Positions 16,514 through 25,814 are shown, numbered from the stretch's first letter. The stretch: 64,000 nt of DNA from Streptomyces antioxidans (GCF_000968685.2 NZ_LAKD02000119.1:62001-126000), one strand, 5' to 3'. Numbers and translations are program-made. Notes: generated by a model not told the origin, from the letters alone.

Positions 16514-17822
16514 GCCGCTGACCCCGGCCGAGCTGCGGGCGCTGGACCGGCAGCACGTCTGGCATCCGTACGGCCCGATGCCCGGCCGCCAGGACCCGCT
16601 GGTCGTGGAGTCCGCGGCCGGGGTTCGGTTGCGGCTGGCCGAGCCGGTGGAGGGCGTACGCGAGCTGGTGGACGGGATGTCCTCGTGGTGGTCCGCCATC
16701 CACGGCTACAACCACCCGGCGCTCAATGACGCCGCCCGCGGCCAGCTTGACCGGATGAGCCATGTGATGTTCGGCGGGCTCACCCATGAGCCCGCCGTCC
16801 GGCTGGCCACCCGGCTGGTGGAGATCACGCCCGAACCGCTCCAGCACGTCTTCCTCGCCGACTCCGGCTCGGTGTCGGTCGAGGTCGCGGTGAAGATGTG
16901 CCTGCAGTACTGGCGCTCCCTCGGCCGCCCCGCCAAGCGGCGGCTGCTGACCTGGCGCGGCGGCTACCACGGCGACACCTGGCAGCCGATGGCCGTGTGC
17001 GATCCGGAGGGAGGTATGCACCGGCTGTGGTCCGGGGTGCTGCCCGAGCAGATCTTCGCGGACGCGCCACCGCCCGGTTTCGACGCCGACCCCGACCCGG
17101 CGTACGAGGCGCACATCCGGGAGCTGGTGGCCCGTCACGCCCATGAGCTGGCCGCGGTGATCGTGGAGCCGGTGGTGCAGGGCGCGGGCGGGATGCGCTT
17201 CCACTCCCCCGCGCTGCTGCGGACGCTGCGCGAGGCGTGCGACGAGCACGACGTACTGCTGGTGTTCGACGAGATCGCCACCGGCTTCGGCCGCTCGGGC
17301 GCGCTCTTCGCGGCCGAGCACGCGGGGGTGTGCCCCGATGTGATGTGTCTGGGCAAGGCTCTGACCGGGGGCTATCTGACGCTCGCCGCCACGCTGTGCA
17401 CCCCGCGGGTGGCGGAGGGCATCTCGCGCGGCGAGGTGCCGGTGCTCGCCCACGGCCCGACCTTCATGGGCAATCCGCTGGCCACGGCCGTGGCCAGCGC
17501 CTCGATCGAGCTGCTGCTCTCCTACGACTGGCGGCAGGAGGTCAAGCGGATCGAGACCGGGCTGCGGGACGGGCTCGCGGAGGCGGCGGCCGTGCCGGGC
17601 GTCCGGGACGTACGGGTGCTCGGCGCGATCGGCGTCGTCCAGCTGGACCGTCCGCTGGACGACGCGGCGATGGCGGCGGCGGCGCGGGCCGCGGTGCGCG
17701 AGGGCGTGTGGCTGCGCCCGTTCCGCGATCTGCTGTACACCATGCCGCCGTACATCACCGGGGACGACGATCTGGCCCGGATCTGCGCGGCGGTCCGGGC
17801 TGCCGCGACCGCGGCCGTCTGA
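16506..17822 (+). CDS. bioA: Adenosylmethionine-8-amino-7-oxononanoate aminotransferase
   Basis: Class III PLP aminotransferase using SAM as amino donor to make 7,8-diaminononanoate. Family features include the N-terminal HVWHPYGPM, DGMSSWWSAIHGYNHP, LADSGSVSVEVAVKM, GYHGDT, FDEIATGFGRSG and the PLP lysine in LGKALTGGYLTLA. 438 aa from ATG 16506, which overlaps the bioB stop in another frame. The frame is open upstream, but the Cys/Pro-rich translation there is the out-of-frame bioB tail. Operon order bioB-bioA-bioD. Confidence 0.96.
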   Translation: MPEPLTPAELRALDRQHVWHPYGPMPGRQDPLVVESAAGVRLRLAEPVEGVRELVDGMSSWWSAIHGYNHPALNDAARGQLDRMSHVMFGGLTHEPAVRLATRLVEITPEPLQHVFLADSGSVSVEVAVKMCLQYWRSLGRPAKRRLLTWRGGYHGDTWQPMAVCDPEGGMHRLWSGVLPEQIFADAPPPGFDADPDPAYEAHIRELVARHAHELAAVIVEPVVQGAGGMRFHSPALLRTLREACDEHDVLLVFDEIATGFGRSGALFAAEHAGVCPDVMCLGKALTGGYLTLAATLCTPRVAEGISRGEVPVLAHGPTFMGNPLATAVASASIELLLSYDWRQEVKRIETGLRDGLAEAAAVPGVRDVRVLGAIGVVQLDRPLDDAAMAAAARAAVREGVWLRPFRDLLYTMPPYITGDDDLARICAAVRAAATAAV

Positions 17823-17938
17823 CCGGCCCTGCCCCGGGGCACCGGCCGTCCGACGCCCGCTCCGGGCGGACACCGGGAGCGTCGGGGGCGTCGGGGGCGT
17901 CGGGGCACAAGCGAAAGCGAAAGGCAGCGGAAACAACG

Positions 17939-18643
17939 ATGACAGTCCTGGTCGTCACCGGTACGGGCACCGAGATCGGAAAGACCGTCAGCACGGCGGC
18001 CATCGCCGCCACCGCGCTCGCGCGCGGGCGCTCGGTGGCGGTGCTCAAGCCCGCCCAGACCGGTGTCGCGGAGGGCGAGCCCGGTGACGCCGCGGAGGTG
18101 GCCCGCCTCGCCGGGGCGGTCACCCTGCTCGAACTCGCCCGCTACCCCGAGCCGCTGGCCCCCGCCACCGCCGCCCGCCGCGCCGGACGGCCCCCGGTGC
18201 GGCCGCACGAGGTGGCGGACGCGGCCGGGAAGCTGGCCACCGAGCACGATCTGGTGCTGGTCGAGGGCGCGGGCGGGCTGCTCGTACGGTTCGACGAGAC
18301 CGGGGCGACGCTCGCCGACGCGGCCCGGCTGCTCGGCGCGCCCGTTCTCGTCGTCGCCCACGCGGGCCTCGGCACGCTCAACGCGACCACCCTGACCACC
18401 GAGGCGCTGCGCGTCCGCGGTCTTGAGTGCCCCGGCGTCGTCATCGGCAGCTGGCCCGCCGCCGCGGATCTGGCCTCCCGCTGCAATGTGGCCGATCTGC
18501 CGGAGTCCTCCGGCGTCCCGCTGCTGGGCGCCGTCCCCCAGGGAGCCCCCGCCCTGCCGCCCGCCGAGTTCCGCGCCCAGGCACCCGGTTGGCTGGCGCC
18601 CCGGCTGGACGGCACCTGGGAGGCCGCGCGGCTGGCCGCGTAG
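17939..18643 (+). CDS. bioD: Dethiobiotin synthetase
   Basis: ATP-dependent carboxylase closing the ureido ring of dethiobiotin. It has the P-loop TGTGTEIGKTV at residues 7-17, KPAQTG, the substrate loop VEGAGGLLVRF and GVVIGSWP. 234 aa, normal length. It starts 116 bp after bioA; the gap contains three GTCGGGGGC units and no gene, so read-through from bioA is likely but a separate promoter cannot be excluded. It ends the biotin operon. Confidence 0.96.
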   Translation: MTVLVVTGTGTEIGKTVSTAAIAATALARGRSVAVLKPAQTGVAEGEPGDAAEVARLAGAVTLLELARYPEPLAPATAARRAGRPPVRPHEVADAAGKLATEHDLVLVEGAGGLLVRFDETGATLADAARLLGAPVLVVAHAGLGTLNATTLTTEALRVRGLECPGVVIGSWPAAADLASRCNVADLPESSGVPLLGAVPQGAPALPPAEFRAQAPGWLAPRLDGTWEAARLAA

Positions 18644-18760
18644 CCACACCCCCCGCCTGGGCAGAATGCCGGTACCGGCGATCGCCCCTCCTCGGGACGA
18701 CCCGGAGAAACCATCCACATCCGGGACAATCACCCATACCCGGGACAAGGGGGAGCTCCC

Positions 18761-19444
18761 ATGCCCGTATGCCGTCGTACACCCCCGCGTGACGCCGTCC
18801 ACCATCCGCTCTTCGCCCGCTGCTACGCCAGGCTGAGCCCGCTGGCCGACGAGCGGGCCGGGCTGGGTGAGCTGCGCGGCGAGCTGCTGGCCGGGCTCTC
18901 CGGCCGGGTCATCGAGATCGGCGCGGGCAATGGCCTGAACTTCCCGCACTACCCCGAGACCGTCTCCGAGGTCGTGGCCATCGAACCCGAGCGCCATCTG
19001 CGGCGGCTGGCCACCCGGGCGGGGCTGCGCGCCGGGGTGCCGGTGGATGTGGTGCCGGGCGTCGCCGAGGCGCTGCCGGTCAAGAGCGAGGGGTTCGACG
19101 CGGCGGTGGCCTGTCTGGTGCTGTGTTCGGTGCGCGATGTGCGCCGGGCGCTGGCCGAGCTGCTGCGGGTGCTGCGGCCCGGCGGTGAGCTGCGCTTCCT
19201 CGAGCACGGCCGCGCTGAGGGGCGGGTCCTGGCGACGACCCAGCGGGCGCTGGACCGCACGGTGTGGCCGCTGGTGTTCGGCGGCTGCCATACGGCGCGC
19301 GAGGTGCGGTCGGAGATCGTGGCCGCGGGCTTCGAGCCGATCGGCCACCGTCGGCTGCGCGTCCCGGACCGGGGCCCGACGCTGCCGACGTCCCCGTGCG
19401 TGCTCGGCGCCGCGCGCCGCCCGCCGTCGCCCTCCGGCCCCTGA
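18761..19444 (+). CDS. Class I SAM-dependent methyltransferase (UbiE-like)
   Basis: 227-aa methyltransferase: motif I VIEIGAGNGLNFPHYP, acidic residue at the end of beta 2 (VVAIEPERHL), motif II-like FDAAVACLVLCSV and post-motif LRPGGELRFLEHG. The substrate is unknown; the layout resembles the ubiquinone/menaquinone and METTL7-type group. GGGGGAG precedes ATG 18761. The C-terminus is Pro/Arg-rich and probably disordered. It lies alone between the biotin operon and an ABC ATPase gene. Confidence 0.9.
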   Translation: MPVCRRTPPRDAVHHPLFARCYARLSPLADERAGLGELRGELLAGLSGRVIEIGAGNGLNFPHYPETVSEVVAIEPERHLRRLATRAGLRAGVPVDVVPGVAEALPVKSEGFDAAVACLVLCSVRDVRRALAELLRVLRPGGELRFLEHGRAEGRVLATTQRALDRTVWPLVFGGCHTAREVRSEIVAAGFEPIGHRRLRVPDRGPTLPTSPCVLGAARRPPSPSGP

Positions 19445-19598
19445 TCGCCTCGCGGCCGGCGGTCGCGTTCCCGTCCCGGCGGTCGCGATCCCATCGGCGG
19501 TCGTTCGCAATCCCGTACGCCCGTGTCCGCAGGCGCGCGTACCGGCGGCCGGGTCCCTACCATCGAGGGCACGACGTTCCGATACGGAGAGGCATCAC

Positions 19599-20399
19599 AT
19601 GTCCACACCGGCGGCAACGAAGACGGACGGGTTCGCGGACGGCGGCGCCCATGTGGCGGCCCGGGCCCGGGCCCTGACCAAGGCGTACGGCAGCGGCGAG
19701 ACGGCCGTGCTCGCGCTGGACGCGGTGGACGTGGAGATCGAACGGGGCAGGTTCACCGCGGTGATGGGCCCGTCCGGATCCGGAAAGTCCACGCTGATGC
19801 ACTGTCTGGCGGGTCTCGACACGGTCTCGTCGGGCCGGGCCTGGCTGGGCGACACCGAGATCACCGGCCTGGGCGACAAGGAGCTGACCCAGCTCCGCCG
19901 CGACCGGATCGGCTTTATGTTCCAGTCGTTCAATCTGCTGCCCACGCTCAACGCGGCCGAGAACATCACCCTGCCCATGGACATCGCGGGCCACAAGCCC
20001 GACCAGGAGTGGGTGGACCGGGTCATCGACACCCTCGGACTGCGGGAGCGGCTGCGGCACCGGCCCGCCCAGCTGTCCGGCGGACAGCAGCAGCGGGTGG
20101 CGTGCGCGCGGGCGCTCGCCTCCCGCCCCGAGCTGATCTTCGCGGACGAGCCCACCGGCAACCTGGACTCACGGTCGGGCCTGGACGTGCTGCGCTTCCT
20201 GCGGGAGGCCGTGGACGAGCTGGGCCAGACGGTCGTCATGGTCACCCATGACCCGACCGCGGCCGCCCACTCCGATCTGGTGCTCTTCCTCGCCGACGGC
20301 CGGATCGTGGACCGGATGGACCGCCCCACGGCCGACGCGGTGCTGGAGCGGATGCACATCTTCGCGGCCACCACCCCCGACCCCGATCCGCTCACTTGA
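19599..20399 (+). CDS. ABC transporter ATP-binding protein (LolD/MacB type)
   Basis: 266-aa ATPase: Walker A GPSGSGKST, Q-loop FMFQSFNLLPTLNAAENI, signature LSGGQQQRVACARAL, Walker B LIFADEPTGNLD and H-loop VTHD. The Q-loop and NLLPTL phrase are characteristic of the MacB/LolD/FtsE-like group that works with FtsX-type permeases. No permease gene is adjacent on either side: upstream is a methyltransferase and downstream an LLM oxidoreductase. The partner must be encoded elsewhere or the gene is a leftover. GGAGAGG precedes ATG 19599. Confidence 0.93.
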   Translation: MSTPAATKTDGFADGGAHVAARARALTKAYGSGETAVLALDAVDVEIERGRFTAVMGPSGSGKSTLMHCLAGLDTVSSGRAWLGDTEITGLGDKELTQLRRDRIGFMFQSFNLLPTLNAAENITLPMDIAGHKPDQEWVDRVIDTLGLRERLRHRPAQLSGGQQQRVACARALASRPELIFADEPTGNLDSRSGLDVLRFLREAVDELGQTVVMVTHDPTAAAHSDLVLFLADGRIVDRMDRPTADAVLERMHIFAATTPDPDPLT

Positions 20400-20504
20400 G
20401 TCCCCGACCCCGAGCCCATCGGCCGGGCCGCCGACTGAGGGATGGCGGCCCCGAACGGAGCCGGACTCCGGTACGTTCGCGGTATCCGCGACCAAGGAGT
20501 GCTC

Positions 20505-21416
20505 ATGGCAAGGCAGTTCCGTTTTGGAGTCAATCTGCTCACCCTTGAGTCGGGGGAGGCATGGCGGGAGAAGTGCCGCCATGCCGAGCGGCTCGGCTAT
20601 GACGTGCTGCTGGTCCCCGACCACCTCGGCAACCCCGCTCCGTTCCCGGCGCTGGCCACCGCCGCCGAGGTGACCGAGCGCCCGCGTCTCGGCACCTTCG
20701 TGCTCAACGCCGGTTTCTGGAACCCGGCACTGCTCGCCCGGGAGGTGGCCACCTGCGACGCGCTCACCGACGGCCGGCTGGAGCTCGGCCTGGGCGCCGG
20801 TTATGTCAAGGCCGAGCACGACAGCGCCGGGCTGCCGTTCGGTTCGCCCCGGGAGCGGGTGGACCATCTGGTGCACACCGTGGCCGAGTTGGACCGGCTG
20901 CTGACCGATTCCGAGCACCGGCCGCGGTCCACCCAGTCCCCGCGCCCACCGCTGCTGCTCGGCGGCAACGGCGACCGGATGCTGCGGCTGGCAGCGCGCC
21001 ACGCCGACATCGCCGCCTTCACCGGTGCGGTGCAGCCCGCCGGCAAGCCAGCGGGCGCCCTGGAGCTGATCAGCCCCGAGGCGCTGGAGGACCGGGTCAC
21101 CGCCTTCCGCGGCTTCGCCGCCGAAGCGGGGAGGACGGAAGGTGCCGATGAGACCGGCATCGAGCTGAACTACCTCATCCAGCTGGTCGGGCCCACCGAC
21201 GACCGCCGCGCCAAGGCGCGCGAGCTGACCTCGTACGCACCGGACCTCACCGAGGACCAGCTGCTGGAGCACCCGGCGCTGCTGCTGGGCGGCGCCAAGG
21301 AGATGGCGGAGCAGCTGCGGGCCCACCGCGAGCGGTTCGGCCTCTCGTACTTCACGGTGCTGGACCACAACATGGAGGCGTTCGCCCCGGTGATCGAGGA
21401 GCTGAACGGCGGCTGA
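20505..21416 (+). CDS. LLM-class (F420-dependent type) oxidoreductase
   Basis: 303-aa luciferase-like monooxygenase fold protein, likely F420- or FMN-dependent. The start ATG 20505 follows AAGGAG; upstream in-frame codons lack family similarity. The family core includes RFGVNLLTLESG, AERLGYDVLLVPDHLGNP, GRLELGLGAGYVKAEHDSAG (in parts GRLELGLGAGY and VKAEHDSAG) and PPLLLGGNGDRML. The substrate is not predictable. It stands alone between the ABC ATPase and a GNAT gene. Confidence 0.9.
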   Translation: MARQFRFGVNLLTLESGEAWREKCRHAERLGYDVLLVPDHLGNPAPFPALATAAEVTERPRLGTFVLNAGFWNPALLAREVATCDALTDGRLELGLGAGYVKAEHDSAGLPFGSPRERVDHLVHTVAELDRLLTDSEHRPRSTQSPRPPLLLGGNGDRMLRLAARHADIAAFTGAVQPAGKPAGALELISPEALEDRVTAFRGFAAEAGRTEGADETGIELNYLIQLVGPTDDRRAKARELTSYAPDLTEDQLLEHPALLLGGAKEMAEQLRAHRERFGLSYFTVLDHNMEAFAPVIEELNGG

Positions 21417-21473
21417 CCGGCGGAACGCGGAATTCCGTCGACGCCGCGGTCCGCCCGGTGGTGGGATACGGCC

Positions 21474-21899
21474 ATGAACGATCTCCGGATACGGGCCGCG
21501 TCCTCCGCCGACCTCGACACGGTGCTCACCTTCTGGAAGGGGACGGCGGAGGGCACCAGCATCAGCGACGACCGGGACGGGGTGGCCCGGCTGCTCGACC
21601 GCGACCCGGAGTCGCTGCTGCTGGCCGAGCGGGACGGTGAGCTCGCCGGAACCGTGATCGCCGGTTTCGACGGCTGGCGCTGCCATCTGTACCGGCTGGC
21701 CGTCCACCCCGGGCACCGCCGCCGCGGCGTGGCGACGGCCCTGCTGGCGGCGGCCGAGAAGCGGTTCGCGGCCCTGGGCGGACGGCGCGGGGACGCGATG
21801 GTGCTCAACGAGAACGACCTCGCCCACCACGCGTGGCGCGCGGCGGGCTATGAGCCGCAGCCGCAGTGGAGCCGCTGGGTCAAGCCGCTGCGCCCCTGA
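21474..21899 (+). CDS. GNAT-family N-acetyltransferase
   Basis: 141-aa GNAT domain with the acetyl-CoA binding motif A: LYRLAVHPGHRRRGVATALL (R/Q-x-x-G-x-G/A as RRRGVA) and the motif B stretch HAWRAAGYEPQPQWSRWVKP. The acceptor is unknown. It is followed 79 bp later by the CNNM pair. Confidence 0.92.
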   Translation: MNDLRIRAASSADLDTVLTFWKGTAEGTSISDDRDGVARLLDRDPESLLLAERDGELAGTVIAGFDGWRCHLYRLAVHPGHRRRGVATALLAAAEKRFAALGGRRGDAMVLNENDLAHHAWRAAGYEPQPQWSRWVKPLRP

Positions 21900-21978
21900 C
21901 CCCGCCGCACGCCGTACGGTGCCCCTTAGCAGCGGCGCCGCCGTGCGTGGCCTTTTAGCATGGGACGGAGGTGAACCG

Positions 21979-23373
21979 ATGACCGAAGTCCTCCTCCTGG
22001 CCGTGGCGCTCCTCCTCGCGCTGGCCTGCGGCGCCTTCGTCGCGGCGGAGTTCTCGCTGACCACGGTCGAGCGCAGCGAGCTGGAGCTCGCGGCCGGGCG
22101 CCGGGAGCGCGGCGCGGCCGGGGCGCTGAAGGCCGTACGGAGCCTCACCTACCAGCTCTCCGGCGCGCAGCTCGGCATCACCGTGACCAACCTGGTCGTC
22201 GGCATGCTGGCGGAACCGTCCGTGGCGGCCCTGCTGGCCGGGCCGCTCGCCGCGATCGGCGTGCCCCCGTCGGCCGTCCGCTCGGCCGCGCTGGTGCTCG
22301 GCACCATCCTGTCGACCGTCGTCCTGATGGTCGTCGGCGAGCTGGTGCCCAAGAACTGGGCGATCTCCCGGCCGCTGCCGGTCGCCAAGGCCGTGGCCAA
22401 CCCGCAGCGCGTCTTCAGCTCCGTCTTCCGCCCGCTGATCAGCCATCTCAACAACACCGCCAACCGCACCGTGCGCCGGATGGGCCTGGAGCCCGCCGAG
22501 GAGCTGGCCTCCGCGCGCGGTCCGCAGGAGCTGATCGCCCTCGCCCGGCACTCGGCCAAGGAGGGCGCGCTGGAGAAGGGCACCGCCGAGCTGTTCGTGC
22601 GCACCCTCAACCTCGCCGGGCTCACCGCGCAGAACGTGATGACCCCGAGGGTGCGGGTGGTGGCGCTGGACGTACGGGCCACCGCCGAGGACGTGGCCAA
22701 CGCGACCCGCGCCACCGGGCTGTCCCGCTTCCCCGTCTACCGGGGCAGCCTGGACACCGTCGCCGGGCTCGTCCACATCAAGGACGTGCTGGCGGTCCCC
22801 GCCGAGGAGCGGCCACGGCGCCCGGTGTCGGAGCTGATGCGCGACGCGGTGTTCGTCCCGGAGCCGCTCACCGTGGACCGGCTGCTGGACCGGCTCTCGG
22901 CCCAGCGCAGCATGGCCGTGGTGATCGACGAGTACGGCGGCACGGCCGGGGTCGTCACCCTGGAGGACATCGTCGAGGAGGTGGTCGGCGAGGTCCGCGA
23001 CGAGCACGATCCGCAGGAGACGGCCCAGCTGGTCCCGGCGGGCCGGGACCCGGAGGGCCACCGGCTGTACGACGCGGACGGCGCGGCCCGCGTCGACCAG
23101 CTGGAGCGCATCGGGCTGCGGGTGCCCCCGGGCCCGTACGAGACGCTGGCCGGGCTGATCGCCGCCGAGCTGGGCCGGATCCCGGCCGTCGGTGACACCG
23201 TCCACCCGGCGGGCTGGGCGGTGGAGGTGCGGAAGGTGACGAGCCACCGGGCGGCCCGGGTCCGGCTGCGGGCGCCGCTGCGCGGTGCCGGGGGCGAGGG
23301 GGCCGGGGGCGACGGAACCGGCGGCGACGGGTCCGGCGGAGTGCACGGGGCCGAGGGGGCGACCGGCCGATGA
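21979..23373 (+). CDS. CNNM/CorC-HlyC family membrane protein, full length
   Basis: 464-aa integral membrane protein of the CNNM/CorC group linked to magnesium or other divalent-cation export. Domains in order: DUF21 transmembrane region (residues 1-190; LLLAVALLLALACGAFVAAE, then three more hydrophobic segments), CBS pair (NVMTPRVRVVALDV ... VVIDEYGGTAGVVTLEDIVEE) and a CorC_C/HlyC domain (ARVDQLERIGLRVPPGPYETLAG, in parts ARVDQLERIG and VPPGPYETLAG). The start ATG 21979 has GGAGGTG upstream. The last 35 residues are Gly-rich repeats. ATGA overlap with the next paralogue shows a coupled pair, common in Streptomyces and suggestive of a heterodimer. Confidence 0.93.
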   Translation: MTEVLLLAVALLLALACGAFVAAEFSLTTVERSELELAAGRRERGAAGALKAVRSLTYQLSGAQLGITVTNLVVGMLAEPSVAALLAGPLAAIGVPPSAVRSAALVLGTILSTVVLMVVGELVPKNWAISRPLPVAKAVANPQRVFSSVFRPLISHLNNTANRTVRRMGLEPAEELASARGPQELIALARHSAKEGALEKGTAELFVRTLNLAGLTAQNVMTPRVRVVALDVRATAEDVANATRATGLSRFPVYRGSLDTVAGLVHIKDVLAVPAEERPRRPVSELMRDAVFVPEPLTVDRLLDRLSAQRSMAVVIDEYGGTAGVVTLEDIVEEVVGEVRDEHDPQETAQLVPAGRDPEGHRLYDADGAARVDQLERIGLRVPPGPYETLAGLIAAELGRIPAVGDTVHPAGWAVEVRKVTSHRAARVRLRAPLRGAGGEGAGGDGTGGDGSGGVHGAEGATGR

Positions 23374-24374
23374 CCGTTGTCCAACTGCTGATCGGACTGC
23401 TGACGCTGGTCTTCAACGCCTTCTTCGTGGGCGCGGAGTTCGCCCTGATCTCGGTGCGCCGCAGCCAGATCGAACCGCGTGCCCAGCAGGGCGACCGGCG
23501 GGCGCGGTCCGTGCTGTGGGGCCTGGAGCACCTTTCCGCGCTGCTGGCCGCCGCCCAGCTCGGGATCACCCTGTGCACACTGGTGCTCGGCGCCGTCGCG
23601 GAACCGGCCATCGCCCATCTGCTGGAACCCCTCTTCCACGTGGTGGGCCTGCCCCTGGGGCTGGTGCACCCGATCTCGTTCGTGATCGCGCTGACCCTGG
23701 CCACCTATCTGCACATGCTGTTCGGCGAGATGGTGCCGAAGAACGTGGCGCTGGCCGAGCCGGTGCGCACCGTGCTGCTGCTCGGCCCGCCCCTGGTCGC
23801 CCTCGGCCGCGCCCTGCGCCCGGTGATCTTCGGGGTGAACGCCCTGGCGAACGGGGTGCTGAAGCTGTTGCGCGTGGAGCCCAAGGGCGAGGTCTCGGCC
23901 ACCTTCTCCGACGATGAGCTGGCCCGGATGGTCTCGGACTCCAGCGAGGCCGGGCTGCTGGACGACCGCGCCACCGAGCGGCTGCGGGACGCGCTGGAGC
24001 TGGGCCGGCGGCGGGTGCGGGACGTGGTGCTGCCGATGGGCGAGGTGGTCAGGGCGCGGCTCGGGGTGACCCCCGATGAGCTGGAGCGGCTGTCAGCGCG
24101 TACCGGCTTCTCGCGGTTCCCGGTGGTGGACGGCTCCGGGCGGATCCTGGGCTATCTGCATGTGAAGGACGCGCTGGACGCACGGCCCCGGGATGTGCCG
24201 TTCCGCCCCGATCAGCTGCGCCCGATCCCCCGGGTGCGGTCCCTCACACCGCTGGACGACGTGCTCACCGCGATGCGCGACAGCCGTACGCATCTCGCGG
24301 CGGTCATCGCCGCGGACGGACGGCTGGAGGGGCTGGTGACCATGGAGGACGTACTGCGGGAACTGGTCGCCTGA
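23370..24374 (+). CDS. CNNM/CorC-HlyC family membrane protein, short paralogue
   Basis: 334-aa partner of the preceding gene, same fold but ending after the CBS pair and lacking the CorC_C domain. The DUF21 region begins VVQLLIGLLTLVFNAFFVGA and includes the GEMVPKNVALAEPVR loop. The CBS region contains RDVVLPMGEVVRARLGV and HLAAVIAADGRLEGLVTMED. The start ATG 23370 overlaps the upstream stop by 4 bp. The shared sequence and overlap indicate tandem duplication followed by loss of the C-terminal domain. Confidence 0.92.
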   Translation: MTVVQLLIGLLTLVFNAFFVGAEFALISVRRSQIEPRAQQGDRRARSVLWGLEHLSALLAAAQLGITLCTLVLGAVAEPAIAHLLEPLFHVVGLPLGLVHPISFVIALTLATYLHMLFGEMVPKNVALAEPVRTVLLLGPPLVALGRALRPVIFGVNALANGVLKLLRVEPKGEVSATFSDDELARMVSDSSEAGLLDDRATERLRDALELGRRRVRDVVLPMGEVVRARLGVTPDELERLSARTGFSRFPVVDGSGRILGYLHVKDALDARPRDVPFRPDQLRPIPRVRSLTPLDDVLTAMRDSRTHLAAVIAADGRLEGLVTMEDVLRELVA

Positions 24375-24398
24375 GCGCTCCCGCCCGCCCGTGCCCGA

Positions 24399-24653
24399 TC
24401 ACTCCTCGGTCTGTCTGGACTCATGGGCGATGATGCACGCCTGCCAGTGGGCCAGCGCCTCCTCCCGGCCGCCACCGCCCTCCTCGGCCACCGCCACCAG
24501 CGCATGGGCGGCCATCGCGGCCAGCCGCACCGCGACCCGGCACACATCGCGGGCGTCGAGCGGTTCAAGGAGGGCGGCGGCGCCCTCCCCGTCGTCGGCG
24601 AGCGCGGCGGCGACGATGGCCATGGTCGTACGGTCGCATTCGAAGGCATCCAC
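24399..24653 (-). CDS. Small hypothetical protein
   Basis: 84 aa from GTG 24653; family unknown. The sequence is helical and acidic: MDAFECDRTTMAIVAAALAD, GEGAAALLEPLDARDVCRVA, and a conserved-looking LAHWQACIIAHE near the end. Codon bias fits a real gene. The frame is open a little further upstream (SLVGVD), so a different start is possible. It lies convergent to the CNNM pair. Confidence 0.55.
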   Translation of the reverse strand: MDAFECDRTTMAIVAAALADDGEGAAALLEPLDARDVCRVAVRLAAMAAHALVAVAEEGGGGREEALAHWQACIIAHESRQTEE

Positions 24654-24712
24654 GCCGACCAGACTGCCCCGCGGTGCGGCGCGGGGAACCCCGGGCGGTC
24701 CAACCGGTCCAA

Positions 24713-24958
24713 TCAGCTACGGGGGCCGGGACCTGAAACGGAACCGGAGCCGGACCGGGTGCCCATCGGGTCGTGGCGGAAGATCACGTACTCGACCCGT
24801 CCGATGACCTTGGTCCGCTTCGTCCGCCGGTACAGCTCGGGCGGCCGGAAGATGTTGTCGTCGTAGATGTCCGCGCCGGGCTCCACATTCCAGCTGGCGG
24901 TCGTCCCGTTCCGCGCTCCGCCCTCGAAGTAGATGTGGGTCATCGCCATGCGGCTCAT
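24713..24958 (-). CDS. Small hypothetical protein (conserved-looking, Tyr/Arg-rich)
   Basis: 81 aa (or 76 from ATG 24943, MTHIYFEGG). Well-structured composition unlike a chance frame: GGARNGTTASWNVEPGADIY, DDNIFRPPELYRRTKRTKVI, GRVEYVIFRHD, then a Ser/Gly tail. No family recognised. Four ATG codons cluster at the start (24961, 24958, 24949, 24943). It is divergent from the SGNH hydrolase. Confidence 0.6.
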   Translation of the reverse strand: MSRMAMTHIYFEGGARNGTTASWNVEPGADIYDDNIFRPPELYRRTKRTKVIGRVEYVIFRHDPMGTRSGSGSVSGPGPRS

Positions 24959-24999
24959 CATGCTCGCGGACGGCGGCCCACGCAGCACACGCGCCCGGA

Positions 25000-25005
25000 T
25001 AGAAT
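25000..25005 (+). promoter_or_regulatory. -10 element of the SGNH hydrolase gene
   Basis: TAGAAT ends 10 nt before ATG 25016, so transcription would begin within a few bases of the start codon. The mRNA is probably leaderless or nearly so, as no Shine-Dalgarno is visible. Confidence 0.5.
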
Positions 25006-25015
25006 CGCCCGAGCC

Positions 25016-25786
25016 ATGCAGACGAACATCACCTACAGCAGCTTTGTCGCGGTCGGCGACTCCTTCACCGAGGGCATGTCGGACGCGCTTCCCGACGGCA
25101 CCTACCGGGGCTGGGCGGATCTGCTCGCCGGGCGGCTCGCCGCCCGCGCCCCCGGGTTCCGCTACGCCAATCTCGCGGTGCGCGGCAAGCTCATCGGCCA
25201 GATCGTCGAGGAGCAGACGGCTCCGGCGGCGGCCATGGGCGCCGACCTGGTGACCCTGGTCGGCGGGCTGAACGATGTGCTGCGGCCGAAATGCGATGTG
25301 GACCGGGTGTGCGGACTGCTTGAGGAGGCCGTCGAGCGGCTGGCGCCCAGCTGCGAGCGGCTGGTGCTGATGCGCAGCCCGGGGCGGCGCGGACCGGTGC
25401 TGGAGCGGTTCCTGCCCCGGATGGAGCGGCTGTTCGCGTTCATCGACGAGCTGGGCGCGCGGCATGGCGCGACCGTCGTGGACCTGTACGCCTCGGAGGC
25501 GGTCGGGGATCCCCGGATGTGGCACGAGGACCGGCTGCACCTGAACGCGGAGGGGCACCGGCGGGTCACCGAGGCCGTATGGCAGGCGCTGGGCCTCGAA
25601 CCGGAGGAGGACTGGAACGCGCCCCTGCCGCCCGCGGTGCCCGTCGGCTGGCTGGCCCGCCGCACCTCGGATGCGCGGTTCGCCCGCCAGCACCTCGGGC
25701 CGTGGATCGGCAGGCGGTTGACCGGCCGTTCATCGGGCGACGGGCGCGCCCCCAAGCGCGCCGAGCTGCTGCCGTACCAGGGCTGA
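25016..25786 (+). CDS. SGNH/GDSL-type esterase
   Basis: 256-aa hydrolase: block I AVGDSFTEGMSD with the nucleophile serine, block II glycine region (RYANLAVRGK), block III GGLNDVLRP with Asn, and block V MWHEDRLHLNAEGHRRV with Asp and His. There is no signal peptide, so it is cytoplasmic. The natural substrate is unknown; members act on acyl esters. The C-terminal 60 residues are Arg-rich. Confidence 0.93.
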   Translation: MQTNITYSSFVAVGDSFTEGMSDALPDGTYRGWADLLAGRLAARAPGFRYANLAVRGKLIGQIVEEQTAPAAAMGADLVTLVGGLNDVLRPKCDVDRVCGLLEEAVERLAPSCERLVLMRSPGRRGPVLERFLPRMERLFAFIDELGARHGATVVDLYASEAVGDPRMWHEDRLHLNAEGHRRVTEAVWQALGLEPEEDWNAPLPPAVPVGWLARRTSDARFARQHLGPWIGRRLTGRSSGDGRAPKRAELLPYQG

Positions 25787-25814
25787 GCGGAGCGCGGTGC
25801 CGTGAGCCCCGGCG

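Noticed and set aside
24773..25015. N-terminal extension of the SGNH hydrolase
   Set aside because: It overlaps the divergent gene at 24713-24958 and lies upstream of a TAGAAT -10 element.
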